Shown here: positions 16,785-25,915 of the stretch, in pieces
Layout: each line of letters begins with the position of its first letter
Position numbering within the stretch: the first letter of the stretch is position 1
DNA from: Prevotella communis
Lineage (GTDB): Bacteria; Bacteroidota; Bacteroidia; Bacteroidales; Bacteroidaceae
Direction of reading: 5' to 3'
DNA length: 64,000 nt
NCBI RefSeq assembly: GCF_022024115.1
Contig: NZ_CP091792.1
Coordinates: forward strand, 744,001 to 808,000
The notes under the pieces: generated by a model
Database searches by the model: none
What the model was told of the DNA's origin: nothing
What the model saw: only the letters and a program-made list of their open reading frames with translations
Made by a program: the position numbers and the translations under genes

Positions 16785-19718
16785 TTACTTGATAATCACT
16801 TTCTTTATCTTCAGAGAGCCATCGGCCTGAGGCAAGCGGACAATGTTAATGCCTTTGCGGAGTTTTGTCTGGCGCATACCGTTGATGTCGTAGATTTCAG
16901 ATGTAGTAACGGTCTTCTCTCTGATATAAGCAATGCTGGTGGGAATCTCCTCGCTGTCGTAGCTCAAGCGGAAGTTGTCTACCTTGAACCATCCCTGGCC
17001 GCGAAGGTTGCCGTCGCCGTTGGGGTCATCCTCACCGTTCTTCACACCATTAATATTGATACCGTTGGTGCGGAAACCGATGGTCATCGTACTGTCGGGA
17101 CCTACGCCAAACGTTACTGACATAGGATGAAGCAGAGAAGAATTAGCATCACCCATCAAGCCGTTTGTGCAAGTATATCCGGCATAAGTTAACTCAGCGG
17201 CATTGATTGCGTCGGCAGGCATATTCAGTTCGCTATAAGCTTCAGGCGTGCCCCACATCTGTACGCAGTTGTTGGCGAAGATACGCTGTGTGGTGGTGTT
17301 GTCGTTGGCCCAGTTGTATTCAACCATCACGTCGGCTTTCAGTGTGTAGGTACCTGGAGGCATATTCATAAACGTCTGACTGAGTTCTACCTCAGGTATG
17401 TTTTCATTCCAGATGCCCCAAAGATACTCGCCATCAGTGGGTTGCTTTGTTGCTTCTGTGCCGTTGTCAAGGGTGACACTGATATTATCTCCCTTGTTGA
17501 TAGCGCACCATCCGCCGCTTACGGTTTGGGCAGCCTCACCGTCAACATATAGGTTCCATCCCTTAGGTGCGTTCTGTGCACCACTGTCTGGGATGTCGTT
17601 CTGGTTACTCAAATCCTCGAAACTCGGGTTTTTCAGAACAAACGTGATATCACCCAATGCGATAGCTGTGGCTTTGAGTTGTTCAATGCCGTCTTCCAAT
17701 TGCTTGATACAAGCCTTGATTTGCTCTTCGTTGGCATTGCCATCCTCGTAGATGTCATAAATGTCATAAAAGAGATCCTCAAAACTGTTAGCGCTTGCGC
17801 TATGTTCATAGATCTTAAGGTTCTCTTCACTCTTCACAAGAGCGGCTTTTAACTCACTATACACATCGGCAGAACGTTTTGCTTCGGCATAGATGTTCTT
17901 GATGGCTGTGAAAGCTGTGATAATCTGCTCTAATGTGCTTTTGTTGTCGATTTCGTATTGTTCCAGTATATTTCTTGCTTCTTTGTAAATCGAGGTCCCC
18001 ATCTTGTTGTTGAGAAGTTGTTCCAGAGCTTCAGCGAAATGTACGTAGATGGCAACAGCATTGTCGGACGAGAATTCTGTCTTTTCAATGCGGAAGTTGT
18101 CAACTTTGAACCATCCGTCGCCACCAGCGCCGTTGCCATTGTCGCGCAATGCTGCAGCATAGTCACCATTAGTGCGCACTCCGAAGGTTAAGGTGCCGTC
18201 GTAGACCAGTGCCTCGACGCTCATCTCTTGCATCTGACGGTCGGTAATAGGCTCTACCAGTTCTGCAAAACGGTACACCTCAGACTGGTCTAAGCGTGTC
18301 TCATCATATTCGTCTTGAGATGCGAAGTAGGTAGAGTTTAGGTTACCGAATATGCGCTGTGTGGTACGGCGTGAGCCACTGCCGTTAGCGCCTACCATCA
18401 GGGCGGCCCTAACAATGTATGTTCCGTTCTCCAATCCGCTGATGGTCTGTGAGATTTCGTATTCCGGAATACCGCCATTCCAGATTCCGAAAGCTAGATT
18501 TCCGTCTTTGGTTTCGCCTTCAGAGTCATCGTTCACACCATGCCAGGCGGTAATGCCAGCAGCTTTTATCTCGTCAACTGTGGTTACCTGTTTACCTTTG
18601 ATAAAAACATTCCATCCTGTGGGAGGCGCAGCAATGCTTGAACTCTGTGAACCATTTTGTGCCGACAGATCCTCGAAGCTCATGTTTGTTCCCAGGACAG
18701 TCAGATCGCCAGAGCCCTTGGCATAGGCCTCTTCGGCGGCCTTCAGCGTGCTGACTGCTGCATCGAGGTCGGCATTGGCATTGTTGAAGCTGCTTACTGC
18801 GTTGTTGATAGCATCTGTAAAGGTGGCATCGTTGTCGTTACCCAGCAACTCAAGGGCTTTCTGAATTTCATCATAAAGATCGGTGTAATGTTTGATGATG
18901 GCTGCTGCGGCCTCATAGTCTGTCTCGTCAAACTCTGCTTTCTGGTAGTAGGGCAGGGCAGCGTTGATGGCATTTTGGAAGCCCTCTTTGTACATATCAT
19001 CCTCAAGGTAGTTATCCTCAATGCCTTGTAGAAGTGAATAAAGTCGAACCTTTTGGTTGAATGATGCCAGATTGGTGGTAGTCTCAACGAAAGCCCAGTT
19101 CTGGGAAATGGTGTTCAGTGGTACGGGTAAGTAGCCGTTTTCATCTGTAATAGGCTCATCGTATTCGTTCTTCTGAACACCTCCATAGTAGTCGGGGAAC
19201 CATTGGTTGGAACTCTCAGAGATAACAACAAACTCATTGCCGTTGTTCAGGTGCAGATAGCCGCCAATGGTCTTTTCGTTGCCTTGACCCTCGCCAGCTT
19301 TCAACTTGTAGAAACCGGGATAATCGCCTTCTGTCACTTCCCATTTCACGGGTTCCTCAAGGTTGGCATTCAGGTTGTCTGTGCCACTTGGAATACCCAC
19401 GAAGTAAGTGGTGGTGATTGTCTCTTCATTTTCGCCTTTGGAATCGACGTCAATCGTAAACGACCATGTGTTGTCGTCGTTCTTAACTGCCTTGAAAGCT
19501 GAATTCTTGATGTTGTCTGCATTGTAGGGCTGTAGATAGAATGCACCGTCCCACGATGTGCGTGTCCAAAAATTAGAGGGATTAGAACGACTTGTCAAAA
19601 TGTAAACCTTCCCATCCTCTGGTGCTCCACCGATGGCAGGAAACTCAATGGCAGATGCTGAAACTGAGGTAACAAGAGCCAAAGCCAGCAATGCCTGTTT
19701 TGCGTAGTTTTTCTTCAT
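16785..19718 (-). CDS. Large secreted multidomain protein with C-terminal sorting-like tail
   Basis: The 977-residue product has a signal peptide (ALALVTSVSASA-IEF). Two long modules are internal repeats of each other: each has an NxSFEDLSxQN start (about residues 345 and 700), a W-N-x-(F/Y) carbohydrate-binding-like beta sandwich with FGVRTNG / IGFRTNG, and GWFKVDNFRL. Helical FIVAR-like bundles separate them (residues about 225-335 and 555-690). The tail IYDINGMRQTKLRKG followed by IKKVIIK resembles the short C-terminal tails on other secreted proteins here. A surface carbohydrate-binding or adhesive role is inferred from the domain types; no catalytic motif is visible. It is a single-gene unit with its own promoter (19771-19778) and terminator. 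Confidence 0.7.
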   Translation of the reverse strand: MKKNYAKQALLALALVTSVSASAIEFPAIGGAPEDGKVYILTSRSNPSNFWTRTSWDGAFYLQPYNADNIKNSAFKAVKNDDNTWSFTIDVDSKGENEETITTTYFVGIPSGTDNLNANLEEPVKWEVTEGDYPGFYKLKAGEGQGNEKTIGGYLHLNNGNEFVVISESSNQWFPDYYGGVQKNEYDEPITDENGYLPVPLNTISQNWAFVETTTNLASFNQKVRLYSLLQGIEDNYLEDDMYKEGFQNAINAALPYYQKAEFDETDYEAAAAIIKHYTDLYDEIQKALELLGNDNDATFTDAINNAVSSFNNANADLDAAVSTLKAAEEAYAKGSGDLTVLGTNMSFEDLSAQNGSQSSSIAAPPTGWNVFIKGKQVTTVDEIKAAGITAWHGVNDDSEGETKDGNLAFGIWNGGIPEYEISQTISGLENGTYIVRAALMVGANGSGSRRTTQRIFGNLNSTYFASQDEYDETRLDQSEVYRFAELVEPITDRQMQEMSVEALVYDGTLTFGVRTNGDYAAALRDNGNGAGGDGWFKVDNFRIEKTEFSSDNAVAIYVHFAEALEQLLNNKMGTSIYKEARNILEQYEIDNKSTLEQIITAFTAIKNIYAEAKRSADVYSELKAALVKSEENLKIYEHSASANSFEDLFYDIYDIYEDGNANEEQIKACIKQLEDGIEQLKATAIALGDITFVLKNPSFEDLSNQNDIPDSGAQNAPKGWNLYVDGEAAQTVSGGWCAINKGDNISVTLDNGTEATKQPTDGEYLWGIWNENIPEVELSQTFMNMPPGTYTLKADVMVEYNWANDNTTTQRIFANNCVQMWGTPEAYSELNMPADAINAAELTYAGYTCTNGLMGDANSSLLHPMSVTFGVGPDSTMTIGFRTNGININGVKNGEDDPNGDGNLRGQGWFKVDNFRLSYDSEEIPTSIAYIREKTVTTSEIYDINGMRQTKLRKGINIVRLPQADGSLKIKKVIIK

Positions 19719-19770
19719 GCTGATGTGATTTTAGTTTATTGTTCTTAGTTATATATTGTAAAAACAGTTG

Positions 19771-19778
19771 CAAATATA
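19771..19778 (-). promoter_or_regulatory. Promoter of the 977-residue protein gene
   Basis: TATATTTG on the minus strand, about 53 bases before the start codon at 19718, fits the TAnnTTTG consensus. Confidence 0.65.
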
Positions 19779-19820
19779 CACTTTTTATTGTGAAAAAACA
19801 TAGTTTTACAAATAATTTTG

Positions 19821-20025
19821 TATTTTTGCAACCAAATTTATAGAAATTTATAACATTGCCTAATGGTGTCAATGCACGTATGGTGATTGGTGGTGATGAA
19901 GAAGTTTTATAGTCTCTGGGATTGGGAAGGTGAGGATGGTGAGGCTTATTGACGGCTTTTTTGACCCCTTTAACTCCCTTTAACTACTTGTTATCCCTTT
20001 AACTCCTCAAAATATTGTATCTTTG
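19821..20025 (+). promoter_or_regulatory. Tandem promoters upstream of glyS
   Basis: Two plus-strand -7 elements, TATTTTTG (19821-19828) and TATCTTTG (20018-20025), lie 235 and 38 bases before glyS. Both are followed by a related leader, AAATTTATAGAAATTT after the first and GATTTCTAGAAATTT after the second. The 337-base gap between the secreted-protein gene and glyS holds these promoters, the divergent promoter at 19771 and a T/C-rich stretch with three TTTAACTCC-like repeats (19968-20007). I see no other gene in it. Confidence 0.6.
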
Positions 20026-20055
20026 CACGCAGATTTCTAGAAATTTCAAATAATT

Positions 20056-21597
20056 ATGGCACAAGAAGACGTATTTAAGAAGATTGTATCGCACTGTAAG
20101 GAATATGGTTTTGTATTCCCCTCAAGTGAGATTTACGATGGTTTAGGAGCCGTTTACGATTACGGTCAGAACGGTGTTGAGTTGAAGAATAACATTAAGC
20201 AGTATTGGTGGAAGGCTATGACGATGTTGCACGAGAATATCGTGGGTATCGACAGCGCCATCTTTATGCACCCGACAATATGGAAGGCTTCTGGTCACGT
20301 GGATGCTTTCAACGATCCCTTGATTGATAACCGCGACTCTAAGAAGCGCTATCGTGCTGACGTGCTGATCGAGGATCAGATTGCCAAGTACGACGAGAAG
20401 ATCCAGAAGGAAGTGGAGAAGGCTCGCAAGCGTTTCGGCGACAGCTTCGATGAGGCTAAGTATATGGAGACCAGCGAGCGCGTGAAGGAGACTAAGGAGA
20501 AGCGCGACAACCTGCACGCACGCTATGCTGCTGCCATGCAGGGGCCTGACTTGGCAGAACTGAAGCAGATCATCCTCGACGAGGAGATCGTGGATCCCAT
20601 CAGCGGCACGAAGAACTGGACTGACGTGCGCCAGTTCAACCTGATGTTCTCTACCGAGATGGGGGCCAGTGCAGATGCTTCGATGAAAATCTACCTGCGT
20701 CCTGAGACTGCTCAGGGTATCTTCGTGAACTACCTGAACGTACAGAAGACCGGTCGTATGAAGATTCCTTTCGGTATCGCCCAGATTGGTAAGGCTTTCC
20801 GTAACGAGATTGTGGCTCGTCAGTTCATTTTCCGTATGCGTGAGTTTGAGCAGATGGAGATGCAGTTCTTCGTACAGCCTGGTACGGAGCTGGAGTGGTT
20901 CCCCAAGTGGAAGGAGACCCGTATGAAGTGGCACCTGGCACTGGGCTTCGGTGCTGAGAACTATCGTTTCCACGACCACGAAAAGTTGGCTCACTATGCT
21001 AACGCCGCTACCGATATCGAGTTTAAGATGCCGTTTGGCTTCAAGGAGGTAGAGGGTATTCACTCTCGTACCAACTTCGACCTCTCACAGCATGAGAAAT
21101 ACTCTGGCAAGAGCATCAAGTACTTTGATCCTCAGACCAACGAGAGCTATACTCCGTATGTCATTGAGACCTCTATCGGTGTAGACCGTATGTTCCTGAG
21201 CATCATGTGCCATGCCTTTGACGAGGAGAAGCTGGAGAATGGCGAGACACGTACCGTACTGCGTCTGCCTGCTGCTCTGGCACCTGTCAAGTGTGCTGTG
21301 ATGCCTCTGGTGAAGAAGGACGGTCTGCCCGAGAAGGCTCGTGAGATTATTGACCAGCTGAAGTATCACTTCGCCTGCCAGTATGACGAGAAGGACTCTA
21401 TCGGTAAGCGCTATCGCCGTCAGGACGCTATTGGTACACCATACTGCGTCACCGTCGACCACGACTCGCTCGTTGATGGCAAGGTTACGCTGCGCTTCCG
21501 CGACACCATGGAGCAGGAGCGCGTGAACATCAGCGATCTGAACAGCATTATCGAAGATAAGGTGAGCATTGCTTCTCTGCTGAAAAAATTGCAGTAA
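20056..21597 (+). CDS. glyS: Glycyl-tRNA synthetase, single-chain dimeric type
   Basis: The 513-residue class II synthetase attaches glycine to tRNA-Gly. It starts with the family signature VSHCKEYGFVFPSSEIYDGL, has the motif 2 region QIGKAFRNEIVARQFIFRMREFEQMEMQFF, a motif 3 region ETSIGVDRMFLS, and a C-terminal anticodon-binding domain (KCAVMPLVKKDGLPEKA...). It is the alpha2 archaeal/eukaryote-like type found in Bacteroidetes, with the expected internal insertion rich in Lys and Glu (residues about 100-165). The codon use is strongly biased, as expected for a highly expressed gene. The FKBP gene begins at the base after its stop. Confidence 0.97.
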   Translation: MAQEDVFKKIVSHCKEYGFVFPSSEIYDGLGAVYDYGQNGVELKNNIKQYWWKAMTMLHENIVGIDSAIFMHPTIWKASGHVDAFNDPLIDNRDSKKRYRADVLIEDQIAKYDEKIQKEVEKARKRFGDSFDEAKYMETSERVKETKEKRDNLHARYAAAMQGPDLAELKQIILDEEIVDPISGTKNWTDVRQFNLMFSTEMGASADASMKIYLRPETAQGIFVNYLNVQKTGRMKIPFGIAQIGKAFRNEIVARQFIFRMREFEQMEMQFFVQPGTELEWFPKWKETRMKWHLALGFGAENYRFHDHEKLAHYANAATDIEFKMPFGFKEVEGIHSRTNFDLSQHEKYSGKSIKYFDPQTNESYTPYVIETSIGVDRMFLSIMCHAFDEEKLENGETRTVLRLPAALAPVKCAVMPLVKKDGLPEKAREIIDQLKYHFACQYDEKDSIGKRYRRQDAIGTPYCVTVDHDSLVDGKVTLRFRDTMEQERVNISDLNSIIEDKVSIASLLKKLQ

Positions 21598-22197
21598 ATG
21601 AAAAAGTATATCCTATATCTTTTCGCTATGACGATAGGTCTTGTAGGCCTGTCGTCATGCAGCGAGGAGGCTTCTGAGGAGGAAGAGTACGCTAACTGGA
21701 AGAATCGCAACGAGCAGTTCCTTGCTTCTTTGGCCAATGACTCGCTGAAGCAGTCTAACTGGCAACGCATTAAGTTGTTCTCTCTTGATCCTAACACGGA
21801 AGGTGCAGCTTCTGACTATATCTATGTGAAGAAGATTTCTAATGGAGAAGGTACGGAGATGCCAATCTATACGGATTCTGTCCGCGTGGTCTATCGTGGA
21901 CGCCTGATCCCCTCGAAGTCTTATCCTAAGGGCTTTATCTTTGACAGTACAGTCTTTGGCGAGTATTCTGTCAAGACCGCCTATACAAAACGCCAGGCGG
22001 TGTCGAATACTATCTTAGGCTATGCCACGGCTTTGCAGAATATGCATAAGGGCGACTACTGGCGTGTCTATATCCCCAGTGAGTTAGGCTATGGCACATC
22101 GGACTATAGCACCATTCCTGGCTACAGCGTCCTGGTGTTCGACCTGACCCTGCTTGATTTTTCTCCTGTTGGTGAGGCTATGAAGCCTTGGAGGTAA
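21598..22197 (+). CDS. FKBP-type peptidyl-prolyl isomerase, lipoprotein
   Basis: The 199-residue protein starts with a lipoprotein signal (GLVGLSSC, Cys21, then SEEASEEEE). The FKBP domain covers about residues 75-190, with VRVVYRGRLI, FDSTVFGEYSV, LGYATALQNMHKGDYWRVYIPSELGYG and YSVLVFDLTLLDF. Such proteins speed proline isomerisation and assist folding of envelope proteins. The start codon immediately follows the glyS stop, so the two are co-transcribed, an arrangement that looks ancestral for this group rather than functional. A strong terminator follows. Confidence 0.92.
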   Translation: MKKYILYLFAMTIGLVGLSSCSEEASEEEEYANWKNRNEQFLASLANDSLKQSNWQRIKLFSLDPNTEGAASDYIYVKKISNGEGTEMPIYTDSVRVVYRGRLIPSKSYPKGFIFDSTVFGEYSVKTAYTKRQAVSNTILGYATALQNMHKGDYWRVYIPSELGYGTSDYSTIPGYSVLVFDLTLLDFSPVGEAMKPWR

Positions 22198-22216
22198 TTC
22201 ATATATGAGATAAAAG

Positions 22217-22254
22217 AAAAAGGCAATCACTTTACTTGGTGACTGCCTTTTTTT
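22217..22254 (+). terminator. Intrinsic terminator after the glyS-FKBP operon
   Basis: Stem AAAAAGGCAATCAC / GTGACTGCCTTTTT with one mismatch, closed by a TTTACTTG loop, followed by a T run. It is 20 bases beyond the FKBP stop. Confidence 0.92.
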
Positions 22255-22349
22255 CTTGCACTTCCATAGACTAAACCAAAAAATATTACGTTTTCTTTTT
22301 GACTTTTGCCTTTCTTGGTTGTATGCTATAATAGAAGGACCTACAAACA

Positions 22350-22907
22350 ATGATACAGATAGAGGACGATATTCTCACACGATGCCAGGGCGGCGACAAG
22401 GCCGCTTTCCGATGGGTGGTGCAGACCTATCAGCGCATGCTGTTCTCGCTTGCGCTGAAGATGCTGGCAGATGAGGAGGAAGCCAAGGACGTGGTGCAGG
22501 ATACGTTTGTACGGGCTTGGACGGCTATCAGAAGCTACAATCCACAGCAGCCTTTCGCCTCGTGGCTTTACACCATCGCCTCCCGACTGTGTCTCAATAG
22601 GCTCAAAGCCGTGAAGAAAGTCGCTGCCCTGCCGGAAGACATGACCGTGTTGCGACAGTTTGCCTCTGATGATGACAACCAGCGTATCCTCGAGAACAGC
22701 GAGTGGGTGGCAATCGTGAGGATACTGGCTGAGGGACTGAGCGAGAAGCAGCGTCTGGTCTTCACGCTCTGCCAACTGGAAGGACTGTCATCTGAGGAAG
22801 CAGAACAGATTACCGGCATGGATGCCCGACAGATAAAGAGTAACCTCTACGTGGCCCGACAGACAATTCGTAAACGACTAAAGGATTTAGGATATGAAGA
22901 AGATTGA
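22350..22907 (+). CDS. ECF-family RNA polymerase sigma factor
   Basis: This 185-residue protein has the two domains of an ECF sigma factor. Sigma region 2 covers about residues 20-90 (YQRMLFSLALKMLADEEEAKDVVQDTFVRAW, FASWLYTIASRLCLNRLK). Region 4 covers about 125-180 (LSEKQRLVFTLCQLEGLSSEEAEQITGM and the recognition helix SNLYVARQTIRKRLK). It overlaps the next gene, a probable anti-sigma factor, by 14 bases. Together they head a five-gene run that ends with thioredoxin-fold exported proteins, so an envelope or redox stress response is a reasonable guess. I found no obvious TAnnTTTG promoter upstream, which is compatible with self-activation from a non-standard promoter. Confidence 0.93.
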   Translation: MIQIEDDILTRCQGGDKAAFRWVVQTYQRMLFSLALKMLADEEEAKDVVQDTFVRAWTAIRSYNPQQPFASWLYTIASRLCLNRLKAVKKVAALPEDMTVLRQFASDDDNQRILENSEWVAIVRILAEGLSEKQRLVFTLCQLEGLSSEEAEQITGMDARQIKSNLYVARQTIRKRLKDLGYEED

Positions 22908-23511
22908 CGACATATTGAATGGATTGCAGGGGCAGCAGCCCGACGTCAGCAACCCTGACGAATGGACTGACCGTATCATGGACAGTCTGCCAGACTTACC
23001 CACTGAGCAGCCTAAGCCTGCACGACGTATCAGGCTCTACATCGCATCGGCAATAGCCGCAGCCGCCAGTGTCCTGCTGCTTATCTCTTTAGGCATCGTT
23101 ACCAATAATCAAAATGATGAAGGAAACAACCTTGTGGTACAAACAGACACCACGATTGTCAGTCCACAAACAGGGACTAAGGAAGTAGAGACTCTTCCGC
23201 AGGAGAAGAAAGAAAGTAAGGAGATGGCTGACACGGTGAAAAGGGTGAAAGAGATTCTTCACATGTCCAAACCATCGAAACACTACATGGCGAAAGCAGA
23301 AACGACAGAAAGCACACTAGAGCCTGAGTTCATGGATGCAACAGAACTTGCGGAAAAAGCCATCGCTGAGGAAATGAGACGTATGGAAATGGCAGTACAA
23401 ATAAACGGCAGCCTTCAAACCGACTTCCAAAAGATGACCAGAGAAATCCGCCAACGCGGTAAACATATGACCCAGCAAGTGGAAATGGCAATCAATAACG
23501 AGGAGTATTAA
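22894..23511 (+). CDS. Probable membrane anti-sigma factor
   Basis: The 205-residue protein has a cytoplasmic N-terminus of about 45 residues, one membrane segment (LYIASAIAAAASVLLLISLGIV, residues about 48-69) and an extracytoplasmic part rich in Lys, Glu and Thr. That part includes a helical stretch with regular Met (MRRMEMAVQINGSLQTDF). This layout and its 14-base overlap with the sigma gene are typical of anti-sigma factors. No zinc HxxxCxxC motif is present. The C-terminal part could sense an envelope signal. The assignment comes from context and topology rather than from a recognised domain. Confidence 0.65.
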   Translation: MKKIDDILNGLQGQQPDVSNPDEWTDRIMDSLPDLPTEQPKPARRIRLYIASAIAAAASVLLLISLGIVTNNQNDEGNNLVVQTDTTIVSPQTGTKEVETLPQEKKESKEMADTVKRVKEILHMSKPSKHYMAKAETTESTLEPEFMDATELAEKAIAEEMRRMEMAVQINGSLQTDFQKMTREIRQRGKHMTQQVEMAINNEEY

Positions 23512-23536
23512 TTTGTAACTAAATGACGAACAAGAT

Positions 23537-24763
23537 ATGAAAAAAATCGCATTTACACTTTGTGCCACATTCATTGCCCTTAGCACGATGGCTCAGGGGA
23601 CGCTTCAGGAGCGCATGCAAGGCAATCCGAAGATCGATAGTCTTGTGAGCGTAGTGCAGGCGCTGGGAGGCAGCGCACAAGTTTCCTATGACTACCACGG
23701 GAGACTCCACAAGACGGTCCACATCACCTGCCGACTGATGAACGACTTCCAGCCCACGCCACCTACGGGTGACCCCAAAAAGGACGCTCAGAACCTTAAG
23801 ATAGACAGCATCCGAAAGGAGCAGAACGAGCGGACAAACGGGATATACAATGCTGTACGCAATACCTGTAAGTCGATCACCGACGACGCCACGGAGAGCT
23901 ACACATGGGAATACCACCGGGGCGGGGTGGACAGTGTGCGCTATACCATCGCGTTAGGAGAATATGAGAGTGGCGACACCCTCAAGACTTGGCAGCGCCA
24001 AAGAGAGGTGCTGTATGACGGTGCGCCCGAAATCATCACCTTCCGCTATGACCCTATGGCTGGCAACAACGAGAACCCATGGATACCCAAGGGGTTAGGT
24101 TTTTTCAGCTATGAGTACACGCCCGACAGCGTGGGTAGGCAGATGAAGGAGTTGGTGCCCTTCAATAAAGCGGCCTACACGTCCTTGCTCCAGCCCATCC
24201 TAAAACAGCAGGGCATCGCCACCCGCCAGTTCAATGTCTATTGCGATACCACCTATACTTTCAAAGAGGTGAAATGGAATGACAACGACGACTTCGTCAT
24301 TCACCAAAAAACGCTCACTCCCCTGCAGCCAAAGAGCGAGACGAAGGGAACCGTCTATACCATGCATTCCAGGGCACTGGCCGACTCGGTGCTAAGCCAA
24401 CTGATACAGACGACATGGGCGTTCTTAGAGGACAATCCAGGCATCTGCTTCCGATTTATGCCCCACACCACTTACGGACTTAGAACCATGAGCGAACTGT
24501 TCGAGAATCTCGACTACCGTAGAGCTTTGGGCTTCTACCACATCTATCTTCACTGCATCGACGACCAGGAGTTCAACATCGTCGTCGTCGAGGGAACGGG
24601 CGACATGATAGTGCCCATGGAGTGGCTCATCCTGAAGAGTTGGAAGAATGGCAAGGTGGTCTATGACAAGAAAAGGATGAAGGCCCTGACACCCAAGCAG
24701 GCAAGGAACAGCACCTCCGGCCATCGCTTCACTCAAACCAGACAATACGAGCCCATCGACTAA
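23537..24763 (+). CDS. Secreted protein of unknown function in the sigma operon
   Basis: The 408-residue protein has a signal peptide (CATFIALSTMA-QGT). I do not recognise a domain. The mature part contains tyrosine-rich strands such as TESYTWEYHRGGVDSVRYTI and GLGFFSYEYTPDSVGRQ. A later region has DNPGICFRFMPHTTYG and FYHIYLHCIDDQEFNIVVVEG. There are scattered single cysteines but no CxxC pair. It lies 25 bases after the probable anti-sigma gene and 9 bases before the first thioredoxin-like gene, so it is very likely part of the sigma-controlled transcript. Similar unnamed proteins after ECF sigma/anti-sigma pairs in Bacteroidetes are often linked to envelope stress, but this is only an analogy. 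Confidence 0.6.
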   Translation: MKKIAFTLCATFIALSTMAQGTLQERMQGNPKIDSLVSVVQALGGSAQVSYDYHGRLHKTVHITCRLMNDFQPTPPTGDPKKDAQNLKIDSIRKEQNERTNGIYNAVRNTCKSITDDATESYTWEYHRGGVDSVRYTIALGEYESGDTLKTWQRQREVLYDGAPEIITFRYDPMAGNNENPWIPKGLGFFSYEYTPDSVGRQMKELVPFNKAAYTSLLQPILKQQGIATRQFNVYCDTTYTFKEVKWNDNDDFVIHQKTLTPLQPKSETKGTVYTMHSRALADSVLSQLIQTTWAFLEDNPGICFRFMPHTTYGLRTMSELFENLDYRRALGFYHIYLHCIDDQEFNIVVVEGTGDMIVPMEWLILKSWKNGKVVYDKKRMKALTPKQARNSTSGHRFTQTRQYEPID

Positions 24764-24767
24764 AGCA

Positions 24768-24807
24768 GAACAATGAACAAGCAAACCATCATCACCATCC
24801 TCCTCGC
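24768..24807 (+). repeat. 40-bp start region shared by two neighbouring genes, copy 1
   Basis: The 40 bases from GAACAATGAACAAGCAAACC through ATCATCACCATCCTCCTCGC are identical to 25876-25915, covering the start codon and the signal peptide of the two thioredoxin-like genes. Confidence 0.95.
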
Positions 24808-25867
24808 CCTCGCTGCAATGGCGGGGCAGGGGCAAGTGAGGTGTCACGTCATTGGCACGGTGGCCGAAGGGACAACGTCCGTAGAACTGAGGATATACCG
24901 CGACGGTGAAGACCCGAAGGACAGTACGTTACGACCCGTGTTAAAGAACGGACGCTTTGAGTGCGACGTGGAGGACGCACAGATAGAGCGATGGCACATC
25001 GTGGACTTCGGCGAGGTGATGGAGAAGGGCATGACCCTCCGCTCAGGAGAGTTTTTCGTGGAGGGCGGCGCGACCGTGACCATCCAGCTCGACGGCGACA
25101 AATTCGACATCCAATCCACAGGCAAGGAGTATCAGGCGTGGCACGCTAGGGAGCAAGCTGCCGAAGAGAAGTTCATGTCTGCCTATGAGAAACTGGACGA
25201 GAACGACAAGCAGAAGATGGCGGAACTGGAGAACGAATACCACGAATGGACGCTCGACTACTACAAAGCCCACCCGATGCTCGGTTTCCTGTTCGAACTC
25301 GACGGGCAGCTCAAGGGCTTTCATTTCAATGACACGGGCCTTGCCGCTATGCTTGACATTTACCACCGCCAATACACCACGCTCTATCCTGACCACCCCG
25401 TGCATCAGCGTATCGCCAAGCAAGAGGCTGTGGGTTATCAGATTTGCGGGCGAAAGTACAATGACTACGATGTGCGCACAATGGACGGCCAGCAAGTCTG
25501 CGCCTCTGAATACTACAAGGGCAAGTTGACGCTCGTCATCTGCTGGGCCTCATGGTGCTCGCCCTGCATCCGTGACGCTTGTGACATCATCCCTATCTAC
25601 AACGAATACCGCAATCGTGGTCTGAACGTGTTCAGCCTTGCTCACGAATTCAAGTCCACCGATGCCATGCGCAAGGCCATCGAGCGTCACGCCTTCCCCT
25701 GGCCCTGTCTCGTTGACCTTGACGATGAGTTCGGCGTATTCCATAAGCACGGCACTCAAAACAGTGCCCTATTCCTCATCGACCGCGACGGCACCATCAT
25801 CGCCGTGCCAAACAGTGTAGAAGAACTGAAAGCGAAGCTCGAAGAGATTTTCCCCAACAACAAATAA
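24773..25867 (+). CDS. TlpA/ResA-like thioredoxin-fold protein with DUF4369-type N-terminus
   Basis: The 364-residue exported protein starts MNKQTIITILLALAAMAG, an uncleaved or short signal. Residues about 22-115 match the DUF4369 pattern (CHVIGTVAEGTTSVELRIYR, VLKNGRFECDVE, LRSGEFFVEGGATVTIQLDG). After a charged helical region comes a thioredoxin domain (about 235-360) with the redox pair in CWASWCSPCIRD near residue 260. Its role is probably reduction or isomerisation of disulfides in the periplasm. The first 40 bases around the start codon are identical to those of the next gene. It belongs to the ECF sigma operon. Confidence 0.85.
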   Translation: MNKQTIITILLALAAMAGQGQVRCHVIGTVAEGTTSVELRIYRDGEDPKDSTLRPVLKNGRFECDVEDAQIERWHIVDFGEVMEKGMTLRSGEFFVEGGATVTIQLDGDKFDIQSTGKEYQAWHAREQAAEEKFMSAYEKLDENDKQKMAELENEYHEWTLDYYKAHPMLGFLFELDGQLKGFHFNDTGLAAMLDIYHRQYTTLYPDHPVHQRIAKQEAVGYQICGRKYNDYDVRTMDGQQVCASEYYKGKLTLVICWASWCSPCIRDACDIIPIYNEYRNRGLNVFSLAHEFKSTDAMRKAIERHAFPWPCLVDLDDEFGVFHKHGTQNSALFLIDRDGTIIAVPNSVEELKAKLEEIFPNNK

Positions 25868-25875
25868 ACCAAATC

Positions 25876-25915
25876 GAACAATGAACAAGCAAACCATCAT
25901 CACCATCCTCCTCGC
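25876..25915 (+). repeat. 40-bp start region shared by two neighbouring genes, copy 2
   Basis: Identical to 24768-24807. The similarity fades in the next 25 bases (GGCGGGGCAGG is still shared), and the encoded proteins then differ completely until their thioredoxin domains. Confidence 0.95.

Noticed and set aside
19971..20007. TTTAACTCC-like short repeats considered as a regulatory array
   Set aside because: Only three imperfect copies in a T/C-rich stretch; no inverted symmetry and no counterpart elsewhere in the window.
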